From: Agrococcus terreus
Lineage (GTDB): Bacteria > Actinomycetota > Actinomycetes > Actinomycetales > Microbacteriaceae
Length of the DNA stretch: 64,000 bases
Assembly (NCBI RefSeq): GCF_014645235.1
Contig: NZ_BMLM01000001.1
Coordinates: forward strand, 744,001-808,000
Direction: 5' to 3'
Position 1 is the stretch's first letter, and the number at the start of each line of letters is the position of its first letter. The notes under the pieces were generated by a model, which saw nothing but the letters and a program-made list of their open reading frames with translations, was not told the DNA's origin and ran no database searches. Shown here in pieces: positions 8,862 to 17,216 of this stretch. A program made the translations under genes and the position numbers.

Positions 8862-10013
8862 TTACTTGACGGCGAAATCTGGCTCACGCTCGCCGACGCC
8901 AAGCAACGCTGCGATCGCTGCAACTGACCGAGCCGACGCCTTGCCGTCGCCGTAGGGGTTTACGGCGTTCGCCATCGCGGCGTACGTCTCCTCGTCTTCG
9001 AGCAAGTGGTTCGCTTCGAAGACGATGCGGTCGTAGTCGGTGCCGACGAGGCGCACCGTGCCGGCGTCGACGGCCTCGGGACGCTCGGTGTTGTCGCGCA
9101 TGACGAGCACCGGCTTGCCGAGGCTCGGCGCCTCCTCCTGCACGCCGCCCGAATCGGTGAGGATGATGCGCGCAGCGGCCATGACCTTCGTGAACTCGGC
9201 GTAGGGCAGCGGCTCTGTCACGATCACGTTGTCCTTCCGCTCCAGGTGCGGCAGCACAGCCTCGCGCACTGCTGGATTGCGATGCATGGGGAGAATGACG
9301 ATGTGGTCTGGATGCTTCTTCGCGAGCTTCGCAAGGGCGCGGGCGACTGCGCCCATGCTGTCGCCGAGGTTCTCGCGCCGGTGCGTGGTGGCAAGGATGA
9401 TGGGCCTGCCGCTCGCTATCGCCTCGGCGACGGCGGGGTCGCTGGGAACGGTGTCCCACGAAGACGCCTCGAGCAGCGCGTCGATGACGGTGTTGCCCGT
9501 GACGACGATCGTCGACGGCTCCACCGATTCGTGGAAAAGGTTGTCGCGCGACCTCTTCGTCGGCGCGAGGTGAAGCGTAGCGACCTGACTGATGAGCTTG
9601 CGATTCGCCTCTTCGGGGAAGGGCGAATCGATATTCCCGGTGCGGAGGCCCGCCTCGAGGTGCACGACCGCCACCTGCCGGTTGAACGCGGCGATCGCCG
9701 CGGCCATGGCGGTCGACGTGTCGCCCTGCACGATCACGATCTCGGGCTGCTCCTCGACGAGCAGAGCATCGATGCCCGCTATCGCGCGGGACACGATGCC
9801 GTTGAGCGGCTGCCCGGGGATCATGAGATCGAGGTCGTGCTTCGGCGTGATGTCGAACATCGTGTTGACCTGGTCGAGCATCTCCCGGTGCTGACCGGTG
9901 ACCACCGGGATCGACTCGAAGCGCTCATCTCGCTTGAGCATTTCGATGACGGTGGCGACCTTGATCGCCTCCGGTCGAGTCCCGTAGATCGTCATGACCT
10001 TGGGTTTCACCAT
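8862..10013 (-). CDS. wecB: UDP-N-acetylglucosamine 2-epimerase (non-hydrolysing)
   Basis: Interconverts UDP-GlcNAc and UDP-ManNAc in the cytoplasm, the precursor for ManNAc- or ManNAcA-containing surface polymers. The 383-residue length is normal for the family. Visible family motifs include MTIYGTRPEAIKVATVI at the N-terminus, VQGDTSTAMAAA (about residue 90), HLEAGLRTGN, TTHRRENLG and LTDSGGVQEEAPSLGKPVLV (about residue 285). The ATG at 10013 is chosen because the family starts here; the open frame continues 66 codons upstream into the exporter gene without homology. It is 20 nt behind the ABC ATPase stop and probably co-transcribed with the exporter genes. Confidence 0.93.
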   Translation of the reverse strand: MVKPKVMTIYGTRPEAIKVATVIEMLKRDERFESIPVVTGQHREMLDQVNTMFDITPKHDLDLMIPGQPLNGIVSRAIAGIDALLVEEQPEIVIVQGDTSTAMAAAIAAFNRQVAVVHLEAGLRTGNIDSPFPEEANRKLISQVATLHLAPTKRSRDNLFHESVEPSTIVVTGNTVIDALLEASSWDTVPSDPAVAEAIASGRPIILATTHRRENLGDSMGAVARALAKLAKKHPDHIVILPMHRNPAVREAVLPHLERKDNVIVTEPLPYAEFTKVMAAARIILTDSGGVQEEAPSLGKPVLVMRDNTERPEAVDAGTVRLVGTDYDRIVFEANHLLEDEETYAAMANAVNPYGDGKASARSVAAIAALLGVGEREPDFAVK

Positions 10014-10033
10014 GATGGTCGTTCCGTGTCTTG

Positions 10034-10870
10034 TCAGGTTCCGGAGAAGAGGGGAGGGTGGGACTCGGTCGCGCTGACGAGCGCCTTCTTCGCAGCCCTG
10101 TCCTTGCCGAGCGCGATGCTGTGCGCGTAGTAGCGGTACATGTTGGCGACCTCTCCGGCAGGGCCGTCGGCGATCAAAGTTCCGGCGTCGAGCCACAGAG
10201 CTCGCGTGCACATGTCCTCGATCGTCTGGGCCGCGTGGCTCACGAGGAACACGGTGCCGGCGCGAGCGATCAGGCCATGCATGGCCTCCTTCGCACGTTC
10301 GGTAAACGAGGCGTCGCCAGTCGAGAGAGCCTCGTCGATCATCAGGATCTCCGGGTCCGCGGCCACCGAAATCGCGAAGCGCAGCCTTGCTGCCATGCCG
10401 GACGAGTATGTGCTCATGGGTTGCTTGATCGCTTCGCCGAGGTCGGCGAGCAGCTCGATGCGCTCCCGCGCGAAGTACGCCTCGTCAGGCGTCATGCCCA
10501 TCGCGAGGGTGCCGAGCCAGATGTTCTCCAGTCCCGACAGCTCGGGCACGAGGGCAGCGCTGACGCCGAGCAGTTGCGGTTGCGCGCTCGCGACCACGGT
10601 GCCCGATGTTGCGGGCTGCAGGCCGGCGAGCACGCGCAGCAGCGAGCTCTTGCCTGAGCCGTTCAGACCCACTAGCCCGACCATCTCGCCCTCGCGTGCG
10701 GCGAGCGAGACGCCGCGCAGCACTGGGCCACTCACCGGCCGCTTCCCGAGGATCGAGCGGAACGAGCGCGGGCCCGAGCGCTGCACGCGGTAGCGCAGGC
10801 GCACGTTGTCCGCCGCGATCGTCACCTTGGGGTCGCTGCTGAGGTGCCAGCCGGTCTGGAAGTCACTCAC
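10034..10870 (-). CDS. tagH: polysaccharide/teichoic-acid ABC exporter, ATP-binding subunit
   Basis: A 278-residue ATPase of the TagH/Wzt/RfbE class that powers export of a completed polymer across the cytoplasmic membrane. Walker A GLNGSGKSS (about residue 68), signature YSSGMAARL, Walker B ILMIDEALSTGD and H-loop SHAAQ are intact. There is no extended C-terminal carbohydrate-binding domain of the Wzt O9a type; only about 30 residues follow the ABC fold. Its start overlaps the permease gene by 8 bp, so the two are translated together. The preceding permease and following epimerase form one minus-strand unit. Confidence 0.9.
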   Translation of the reverse strand: MSDFQTGWHLSSDPKVTIAADNVRLRYRVQRSGPRSFRSILGKRPVSGPVLRGVSLAAREGEMVGLVGLNGSGKSSLLRVLAGLQPATSGTVVASAQPQLLGVSAALVPELSGLENIWLGTLAMGMTPDEAYFARERIELLADLGEAIKQPMSTYSSGMAARLRFAISVAADPEILMIDEALSTGDASFTERAKEAMHGLIARAGTVFLVSHAAQTIEDMCTRALWLDAGTLIADGPAGEVANMYRYYAHSIALGKDRAAKKALVSATESHPPLFSGT

Positions 10871-11825
10871 GGGTGTAGCGCTCCTCGTCGAGCCAGAACA
10901 CGGTAAAGCCGATCGTCAATGCACCAAGGGCCCACGCCGCGAGCATCGTCCATTCGGCGAGGGGGGGTACTGCGCCGTCGATGAGCACAGTGCGGTAGAG
11001 GTCTAGTACGACGTAGATCGGATTCGCCTCGATGACGGCCATGATCGTCGGGTGGTCGATGAAGCGGTCGATCGGAAAGATGACTGCAGACGCATACATG
11101 AGGAACCGGCTGACGAAGCTCATGGCCTGCGCCAGGTCAGGGAGGACGGCGCCAAGCCAGCCAAAGAGGAGCGAGAGCCCGAGGTTGAGCGTCGTGTGCA
11201 GCAGAAGGATGACGGGGAAGAGCGACCAGGTCACGCTCGGGATCTCGTGCGGCGGCACGAGCACGATGCCTCCGAGCATGACGATGATTGCAGGCATCGC
11301 CATCATGAGCTCACGCACCGTCAGGGATACTGCGACGGAAGCACGAGGGAAGGCGAACGCTCGGAGCATCGCCTTCGATCCTCGGATGAGGCCCACCCCG
11401 CCCGTGATGGCTCGACTCGTCAGCCGATACATGAATATGCCGACGACGATCCATGCGAGGAAGTTCTCCATGCCGCGAGACGCCTGGAGGATCAGCCCGA
11501 AGACGATGCCGTAGAACGCGGCGTCGAGGAGGGGGCGCAGGACGTACCAGAGCGCGCCGAGGCGTTCGTTCGAGTAGCGGGTGACCGCCGCGCCGCGGGC
11601 CCCTGCCCAGATGAAGTGGCGCCGATCCCACAGCTCGGTGAAGTACTCGCGCAGCGGCGGCCGGCTCCCGACGCGCCGGAGGTGGCTGAGGTCGCCGTAG
11701 CGGCTCTCGAGGTCGCGCCGGAGCGGCGTGGAGAGCAGCTGGGCGCCCGACTTCCGCGTTGACCACGCTCGTCGCCACTGCGTCCGGAGTCCCTGCGACT
11801 CGCGGCGCGGCGATGAGCGAGTCAT
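10863..11825 (-). CDS. tagG: polysaccharide/teichoic-acid ABC exporter, permease subunit (ABC-2 type)
   Basis: A 320-residue ABC-2 membrane protein, partner of the ATPase downstream. After a basic cytoplasmic N-terminus of about 90 residues there are six hydrophobic segments, beginning near LLDAAFYGIVFGLIL and ending WTMLAAWALGALTIGFTVFW, as in TagG/Wzm. The sequence LRELWDRRHFIWAGARG-like interface helix before the first membrane segment is typical of the class. A -10-like TAGCAT lies about 60 nt upstream on the minus strand. First gene of the tagG-tagH-wecB unit. Substrate is inferred only from the neighbourhood. Confidence 0.88.
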   Translation of the reverse strand: MTRSSPRRESQGLRTQWRRAWSTRKSGAQLLSTPLRRDLESRYGDLSHLRRVGSRPPLREYFTELWDRRHFIWAGARGAAVTRYSNERLGALWYVLRPLLDAAFYGIVFGLILQASRGMENFLAWIVVGIFMYRLTSRAITGGVGLIRGSKAMLRAFAFPRASVAVSLTVRELMMAMPAIIVMLGGIVLVPPHEIPSVTWSLFPVILLLHTTLNLGLSLLFGWLGAVLPDLAQAMSFVSRFLMYASAVIFPIDRFIDHPTIMAVIEANPIYVVLDLYRTVLIDGAVPPLAEWTMLAAWALGALTIGFTVFWLDEERYTRE

Positions 11826-11885
11826 GCGGATTCCTGTGCAATCTGTGCGAGTAGGGAGCGGAGCGCGGGCGACGCTCCGTGCACG

Positions 11886-11891
11886 ATGCTA
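11886..11891 (-). promoter_or_regulatory. putative -10 box of the tagG-tagH-wecB unit
   Basis: On the minus strand TAGCAT stands about 60 nt ahead of the tagG start, in the 75-nt gap after the glycosyltransferase gene. The leader between them contains a short GGAGCG/CGCTCC hairpin. No clear -35 was identified. Confidence 0.35.
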
Positions 11892-11900
11892 CCCGCCCGG

Positions 11901-13649
11901 TCAGACACCCAGGCGTCCGTAGGCGTCGCGATACGTCTGCGCGACCGAGCCCCAGGTGCGCTCGGCCGCTCGGCGCTTGCCCGCGTCGGCCAGCTCCTCG
12001 CGCGCGGGGGGCGTCCTCGCGATCTCGGCCAGGCGCTCGGCGAGCGCCCCCGCGTCCCCCGGAGGCACGGTCGCTCCGGCCGCGACCATGCCCGGTCCGA
12101 CGGACTCGACCAGCGGCGGCAGGTCGCTCACGAGCAGCGGCGCCCCCGCGGCCATCGCCTCGATCGGCTTGAGCGGTGCGACGGTGCGGGTGACCTCGCG
12201 GTCGACGCGCGGCACGACCACGACGTCGAGCGCGTCGAGCCACTGCGCCGCCGCCTCCCGTGGCACGCGACCCGGGAGCACCGCGGCGCCGTCGAGGCCG
12301 AGCTCGGTCGCGAGCGTGAGCAGCGCCGGCCGCGCTGTGCCGTCGCCGATCAGGAGCGCACGGATGTCGTGGCCGGCCGCGCGGGCCTGGGCGACCGCGC
12401 GGAGGAGCACGTCGAACCCCTCGTAGTCGACGATCGACGACGCGGCGCCCACCCAGAAGCCCTCGCGCGGCAGGCCGACGCCGAGGCGCGCGTCGGCCGG
12501 GGCGGGGCGCTCGCGCTCGAGCAGCGCCGCGTCGATGCCGTTGGGCACGAGCTCGATGCGCTCCCGCGGCACGCCCCGCTCGACGAGGTCGTCGCGCATC
12601 CGGTCGGCCAGCGTGAAGACCGCGTCGGCGGCGGCGGCGAGCTCGGCCTCGCGCGCCCGCACCAGCGCATAGCGCTCGCTCGAGCGAGCGCGTTCTCGCG
12701 CCTCGTCGCTGGCCAGCCCCGAGAGCCAGGTCTGCTCGAGCATGCCGCGCACCTCGTACGCCCAGGGCAGGCCGAGGGCCTCCGCCACCTCGCGGACGAC
12801 GACGGCATTCGGGTAGTGCGTCGTCGTCTGCAGCGCCGCGGGACCGATCCGGGCCGCGAGCGCCGCCAGCGCATCGGCCTGCTGTCGGAGCCGCCCGTCG
12901 GGCGTCGACGCGAGCGCGACGGGGAGCGCGCGGTGGTACGCGATGCCGTCGATGACGTCGATCGCGCGGGCGCCGAGCCCGCCGACCACGACCGGATAGC
13001 CGACCCGCGTCATCGCGACCGGCGCGAGCCCCGCGTCGCGCTGCGCGCGCAGCACCGCGTGCGATCGGATCGTGTAGCCCGACTGCGTGTGCGGCAGCGA
13101 GTTCGTCAGGAGGTGCAGCACGCCATGGCCGTCGACGGTCGGCGCTCCGGCGTGCGTCCAGCGCAGGCGCGTGCCCGGCGTCATGAGCGCCCGCTCCGCA
13201 CGCAGCACGCGCCGGAGCCTCGGAGCCCGAACGCCGTCGAGCAGCGCGATGGCGGTCGTCGCCTCTCCGAGCTGCCACGCGGCACGCGCTCGCGCGACCG
13301 GATGCGCGGTGGGGTCGTCGACGACCAGCTCGGGGCGGCCCGCCGCCTGCGCGACCTCGGCCGCGAGCCGCGAGAGCCCGGGGCCGGACGTCTCGTCGAG
13401 GATGCCGCGCACGGCATCCAGCTCGCCCCGCATCCACGCGCCGAGCAGCGCCGCGTCGGCGCCGCGCGCCGATGCCGCCGCCCGCACCAGGGCGCGCCGG
13501 GCGAGCGGGAAGCGGCGCGCCAGCTGGATGCCGAAGAGCGTCGGGTCCTCGCCGAGCGAGCGGGCCGCGGTCGCCGCCGCCATCGCCGCGTTGCCGACGA
13601 GCCGGAGCGGCAGCGCATCGCTGAGGATTCGACGCGATCGGGAGGCCAC
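11901..13649 (-). CDS. GT4-family glycosyltransferase with N-terminal helical extension
   Basis: A 582-residue protein. The first 170 residues are helical, alanine- and arginine-rich, and not part of a standard glycosyltransferase. The GT-B fold starts near GVLHLLTNSLPHTQSGYTIR and includes VPNGID (about residue 385), GFWVGAASSIVDYEGFDVL, the donor-site region REVTRTVAPLKPIEAMAAG (E-x7-E position) and a C-terminal Rossmann fold. GTG start at 13649 with GGGAGGA 8 nt upstream on the minus strand. It is divergent from galU with only 28 bp between the start codons, so their promoters must overlap. GC-rich codon use here is like the chromosome core, unlike the genes before 11.8 kb. Likely adds a hexose during polymer or glycolipid assembly. 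Confidence 0.8.
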   Translation of the reverse strand: MASRSRRILSDALPLRLVGNAAMAAATAARSLGEDPTLFGIQLARRFPLARRALVRAAASARGADAALLGAWMRGELDAVRGILDETSGPGLSRLAAEVAQAAGRPELVVDDPTAHPVARARAAWQLGEATTAIALLDGVRAPRLRRVLRAERALMTPGTRLRWTHAGAPTVDGHGVLHLLTNSLPHTQSGYTIRSHAVLRAQRDAGLAPVAMTRVGYPVVVGGLGARAIDVIDGIAYHRALPVALASTPDGRLRQQADALAALAARIGPAALQTTTHYPNAVVVREVAEALGLPWAYEVRGMLEQTWLSGLASDEARERARSSERYALVRAREAELAAAADAVFTLADRMRDDLVERGVPRERIELVPNGIDAALLERERPAPADARLGVGLPREGFWVGAASSIVDYEGFDVLLRAVAQARAAGHDIRALLIGDGTARPALLTLATELGLDGAAVLPGRVPREAAAQWLDALDVVVVPRVDREVTRTVAPLKPIEAMAAGAPLLVSDLPPLVESVGPGMVAAGATVPPGDAGALAERLAEIARTPPAREELADAGKRRAAERTWGSVAQTYRDAYGRLGV

Positions 13650-13665
13650 GGCACGATCCTCCCAT

Positions 13666-13671
13666 TAGCCT
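13666..13671 (+). promoter_or_regulatory. leaderless promoter -10 box of galU
   Basis: TAGCCT ends 6 nt before the galU ATG and no ribosome site can fit between them, so transcription probably begins at or next to the start codon. Confidence 0.55.
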
Positions 13672-13677
13672 GGCGGC

Positions 13678-14571
13678 ATGCCGCACTCTGTCACGAAGGC
13701 CGTCATCCCCGCCGCGGGCCTCGGCACACGATTCCTCCCCGCCACGAAGGCGCTCCCCAAGGAGATGCTCCCGGTCGTCGATCGCCCCGCGATCCAGTAC
13801 GTGGTGGAGGAGGCGGTGCACGCCGGGCTCAACGACGTGCTGTTCGTCACGGGGCGCAACAAGAACGCGCTCGAGAACCACTTCGACCGCGCGACGGAGC
13901 TCGAGGCGATCCTCATGCAGAAGGGCGACGCCGAGAAGCTCACCAAGGTGAACGAGTCGACAGCGATGGCCGACATCCACTACGTGCGGCAGGGGGATCC
14001 GAAGGGCCTGGGCCACGCCGTGCTGCGCTCGAGGGCCCACGTCGGGCAGGAGCCCTTCGCGGTGCTCCTGGGCGACGACATCATCGATGCGCGCGACCCG
14101 CTGCTCGAGCGCATGCTCGAGGTGCACGGCGCGCGCGAGACGACCGTGGTCGGCCTGATGGAGGTCGACCCCGCGCAGGCGCACCTCTACGGCATCGCCA
14201 CGGTCGAGCCGACCGACGAGCCCGACGTCGTGCGCGTCACCGGGCTCGTCGAGAAGCCGGCGCCCGGGACGGCGCCGTCGAACCTCGCGATCGTGGGCCG
14301 CTACGTGCTGCGCCCCGAGATATACCCGGTGCTGGAGCGCACCGAGCCGGGCAAGGGCGGGGAGATCCAGCTGACGGATGCGCTGCTGGCGCTCGCCGAC
14401 GACGACGCGGCGGGCGGCGTGCACGGCGTCGTGTTCCGCGGCCGCCGCTACGACACGGGCGACCGGCTCGACTACATCAAGGCGAACGTGCAGCTCGCCG
14501 TCGATCGCGACGACCTCGGGCCCGGCCTCAAGGAATGGCTCCGCGAATTCGTCGCCGATCTCGACGGCTGA
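13678..14571 (+). CDS. galU: UTP-glucose-1-phosphate uridylyltransferase
   Basis: Makes UDP-glucose from UTP and glucose 1-phosphate in the cytoplasm, supplying glycosyltransferases and the Ugd enzyme encoded 0.6 kb downstream. The 297-residue length is normal. Visible are the nucleotide-binding signature AAGLGTRFLPATKALPKEML (residues 12-31), RPAIQYVVEEAV, VRQGDPKGLGHAVL and VEKPAPGTAPSNLAIVGRY. ATG at 13678 is preceded by a TAGCCT -10 box only 6 nt upstream, which supports this start as leaderless. Divergent from a glycosyltransferase. Confidence 0.95.
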   Translation: MPHSVTKAVIPAAGLGTRFLPATKALPKEMLPVVDRPAIQYVVEEAVHAGLNDVLFVTGRNKNALENHFDRATELEAILMQKGDAEKLTKVNESTAMADIHYVRQGDPKGLGHAVLRSRAHVGQEPFAVLLGDDIIDARDPLLERMLEVHGARETTVVGLMEVDPAQAHLYGIATVEPTDEPDVVRVTGLVEKPAPGTAPSNLAIVGRYVLRPEIYPVLERTEPGKGGEIQLTDALLALADDDAAGGVHGVVFRGRRYDTGDRLDYIKANVQLAVDRDDLGPGLKEWLREFVADLDG

Positions 14572-14651
14572 ATTCCCCCGCATTCGTACCCCGTTCCGCG
14601 TCCGGGGGCAATTCCGGCGTGGGCCTGTGCATTCTCCTGAGGAATCGCCGC

Positions 14652-14657
14652 TACAGT
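14652..14657 (+). promoter_or_regulatory. leaderless promoter -10 box of lsr2
   Basis: TACAGT ends 7 nt before the lsr2 ATG, with no ribosome site between. The same geometry recurs at many starts in the window. Confidence 0.55.
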
Positions 14658-14664
14658 TCCTCGC

Positions 14665-15009
14665 ATGGCAAAGCAGACATTGGTGCAGCTCGTCGACGAC
14701 TTCTCGGGCGAGCCGATCGAGGACGGCGCGGGCCGCACGGTCCGCTTCGCGTTCGACGGCGCGGAGTACGAGATCGACCTCACGAACTCGCACATCGAGG
14801 AATTCTCGAACTCGCTCGAGAACTACATCCGCGCGTCTCGGCGCGTCTCCGGCCGGAAGGCCGCGACGCGCAATTCGGGTGGCGCGAAGAAGTCCGGCGG
14901 CGCGAACGACACCGCGGCGATCCGCGAATGGGCCGAGGCGAACGGCATCCCCGTCGCGACCCGCGGGCGCATCTCGGCGGAGATCGTCGAGCAGTACCGC
15001 AACCGCTGA
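14665..15009 (+). CDS. lsr2: Lsr2-family nucleoid-associated protein
   Basis: A 114-residue xenogeneic silencer of the Actinomycetota, functionally comparable to H-NS: it bridges DNA and represses AT-rich, horizontally acquired genes. The N-terminal dimerisation domain (MAKQTLVQLVDDFSGEPIED, then TVRFAFDGAEYEIDLTN) and the C-terminal DNA-binding domain (AAIREWAEANGIPVATRGRI, residues 88-107) are both complete. The usual RGR minor-groove motif appears as the TRGRI segment. The linker is rich in K, R and G. It lies next to a sugar-polymer locus of lower GC, which is a plausible silencing target, though Lsr2 acts genome-wide. Confidence 0.95.
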   Translation: MAKQTLVQLVDDFSGEPIEDGAGRTVRFAFDGAEYEIDLTNSHIEEFSNSLENYIRASRRVSGRKAATRNSGGAKKSGGANDTAAIREWAEANGIPVATRGRISAEIVEQYRNR

Positions 15010-15015
15010 GCTCTC

Positions 15016-15053
15016 CGGACGGGGCGCGGCGCCGAGGCGCGGCGCCCCGTCCG
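15016..15053 (+). terminator. GC-rich hairpin after lsr2
   Basis: A 12-bp perfect stem, CGGACGGGGCGC at 15016-15027 with its complement at 15042-15053, stands 6 nt behind the lsr2 stop. There is no T-tract, as is usual in high-GC Actinomycetota. Confidence 0.6.
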
Positions 15054-15154
15054 TCTGCGGGAATCCTCCGCCGCCGCGGGCCGTTAGCCTGGCCGGGGCG
15101 CCACCGCGCCCTCGGGATCATCGCCGGCGCCGCCGGTAGGAAGCAAGGTGCAAC

Positions 15155-16321
15155 GTGAAGATCGTCGTCGTCGGCACGGGCTACGTCGGCCTGTCGAATG
15201 CAGTCGTGCTCGCGAAGCACCACGACGTCGTCGCGGTCGACATCGACCAGCGCAAGGTCGACCTCGTGAACGAGCGGCGCTCTCCCATCGTCGATGCCGA
15301 GCTCGAGCAGCACCTGCGCGAGCAGCCGCTCAGCCTCACCGCCACGACCGACGCGGCCGCCGCCTTCGAGGGCGCGGAGCTCGTCGTCGTCGCGACCCCC
15401 ACCGACTACGACCCGGTCGAGAACTTCTTCAACACCCGCTCCGTCGAGGCTGTCATCGCGCAGGTGCTCGAGGTCACGCGCGACGCGACGATCGTCGTGA
15501 AGTCGACCGTGCCGGTCGGGTTCACCGAGCGGCTCCGCGGCGAGCACCCGGGCGCCCACATCGTGTTCTCGCCCGAGTTCCTGCGCGAGGGCCGCGCGCT
15601 CCACGACAACCTGCACCCCTCGCGCATCGTCGTCGGCGACACCGGCGAGCACGGCCGCCGCTTCGCGGAGCTCATGCTCGAGGGCGCCGACGAGGACGAC
15701 GTGCCCGTGCTGCTCACGCACGCCACCGAGGCGGAGGCGATCAAGCTCTTCGCCAACACGTACCTCGCGCTGCGCGTCGCGTACTTCAACGAGCTCGACA
15801 CCTACGCGGCCACGCACGGCCTCGACGCCGCGCAGATCATCGAGGGCGTCGGCCTCGACCCGCGCATCGGCGGCCACTACAACAACCCCTCCTTCGGCTA
15901 CGGCGGCTACTGCCTGCCCAAGGACACCAAGCAGCTGCTCGCCAACTACAGCGACGTCCCGCAGAACCTCATCGCGGCGGTCGTCGCGGCGAACACCACC
16001 CGCAAGGACTTCATCGCCGACGACATCCTGCGCCGCGGCCCGAAGGTCGTCGGCATCCACCGGCTCATCATGAAGTCCGGATCCGACAACTTCCGCGCCT
16101 CGTCGATCCAGGGCGTCATGAAGCGGATCCGCGCGAAGGGCGTCGAGATCGTCATCTACGAGCCCACGCTCGCCGAGGACGAGTTCTTCGGCTCGGAGGT
16201 GATGCGCGACCTCGACGCGTTCAAGGCGCGCGCCGACGTCATCGTCGCGAACCGGCAGTCGGCCGAGCTCGACGACGTCGCCGACAAGGTCTACACGCGC
16301 GACATCTACGGCCGCGACTGA
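15155..16321 (+). CDS. ugd: UDP-glucose 6-dehydrogenase
   Basis: Oxidises UDP-glucose to UDP-glucuronate with two NAD+ in the cytoplasm. The 388-residue length matches the short E. coli-type Ugd. The NAD-binding motif is [14 protein letters not shown] at the N-terminus; STVPVGFTE (about residue 118), [15 protein letters not shown] and the catalytic-cysteine motif [15 protein letters not shown] (about residues 249-263) are intact. GTG start at 15155 with AAGGTG a few nt upstream; TAGCCT at 15085-15090 is a possible -10. Its product would be the donor for glucuronosyl residues that the C5-epimerase-family protein at 2.3 kb could act on. Only 14 nt separate it from rmlA. Confidence 0.92.
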   Translation: MKIVVVGTGYVGLSNAVVLAKHHDVVAVDIDQRKVDLVNERRSPIVDAELEQHLREQPLSLTATTDAAAAFEGAELVVVATPTDYDPVENFFNTRSVEAVIAQVLEVTRDATIVVKSTVPVGFTERLRGEHPGAHIVFSPEFLREGRALHDNLHPSRIVVGDTGEHGRRFAELMLEGADEDDVPVLLTHATEAEAIKLFANTYLALRVAYFNELDTYAATHGLDAAQIIEGVGLDPRIGGHYNNPSFGYGGYCLPKDTKQLLANYSDVPQNLIAAVVAANTTRKDFIADDILRRGPKVVGIHRLIMKSGSDNFRASSIQGVMKRIRAKGVEIVIYEPTLAEDEFFGSEVMRDLDAFKARADVIVANRQSAELDDVADKVYTRDIYGRD

Positions 16322-16335
16322 GGCCGGGAGCAGCG

Positions 16336-17211
16336 ATGAAGGGCATCGTCCTCGCCGGAGGCTCCGGCACCCGCCTGCACCCGATCACGCTCGGCGTCTC
16401 GAAGCAGCTCGTGCCGGTGTACGACAAGCCGATGGTCTACTACCCCCTCGCCACGCTCATGCTCGCCGGCGTGCGCGAGGTGCTCGTCATCACGACCCCG
16501 CACGACGCGCCGCAGTTCGAGCGGCTGCTCGGCGACGGCTCGCAGTTCGGCATCTCGATCGAGTACGCGGTGCAGCCCGAGCCGAACGGCCTCGCGCAGG
16601 CCTTCGTGATCGGCGCCGACTTCATCGGCGACGACAGCGTCTGCCTCGTGCTCGGCGACAACATCTTCTACGGGCCCGGCATGGGCTCGCGGCTCTCGCG
16701 CTTCGCCGACATCGAGGGCGGCGCCGTCTTCGCGTACTGGGTGGCGGACCCCACCGCCTACGGCGTCGTCGAGTTCGACGACGACGGCCGCGCCATCTCG
16801 ATCGAGGAGAAGCCGGCCGCGCCGCGCAGCAACTACGCGGTGCCCGGCATCTACTTCTACGACAGCAGCGTCGTGCAGATCGCCCGCGACCTCGAGCCCT
16901 CCGCCCGCGGCGAGTACGAGATCAGCGACGTCAACGCCGCCTACCTCGCCCAGGGCCGGCTGCGCGTCGAGGTGCTCCCGCGCGGCACCGCGTGGCTCGA
17001 CACCGGCACCTTCGACTCGATGTCCGAGGCGGGCGAGTTCGTGCGCACCATCGAGCGCCGGCAGGGCCTGAAGATCGGCGCGCCCGAGGAGGTCGCGTGG
17101 CGACGGGGCTGGCTCTCGGACGACGAGCTGCGCGAGCGCGGGGCCGCGCTCGCGAAGTCCGGCTACGGCCGGTACCTGCTCGAGGTGCTCGCGCGCGGCG
17201 ACCGCGGGTAG
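16336..17211 (+). CDS. rmlA: glucose-1-phosphate thymidylyltransferase
   Basis: Forms dTDP-glucose from dTTP and glucose 1-phosphate, the first step to dTDP-rhamnose and other deoxysugars. The 291-residue protein starts [18 protein letters not shown] and carries [32 protein letters not shown] (about residue 107), [19 protein letters not shown] and [14 protein letters not shown], all diagnostic for RmlA. The ATG at 16336 follows GGGAG 5 nt upstream and gives the family N-terminus; the longer open frame from 15148 reads through ugd and is not real. rmlB, rmlC and rmlD are not in the window, so they must be elsewhere. Likely in one transcript with ugd. Confidence 0.95.
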   Translation: MKGIVLAGGSGTRLHPITLGVSKQLVPVYDKPMVYYPLATLMLAGVREVLVITTPHDAPQFERLLGDGSQFGISIEYAVQPEPNGLAQAFVIGADFIGDDSVCLVLGDNIFYGPGMGSRLSRFADIEGGAVFAYWVADPTAYGVVEFDDDGRAISIEEKPAAPRSNYAVPGIYFYDSSVVQIARDLEPSARGEYEISDVNAAYLAQGRLRVEVLPRGTAWLDTGTFDSMSEAGEFVRTIERRQGLKIGAPEEVAWRRGWLSDDELRERGAALAKSGYGRYLLEVLARGDRG

Positions 17212-17216
17212 CGGCG

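Noticed and set aside
11311-14793. A 1160-codon minus-strand frame across tagG, the glycosyltransferase and galU
   Set aside because: Out of phase with all three recognised genes and without any domain; an artefact of stop-poor GC-rich DNA.
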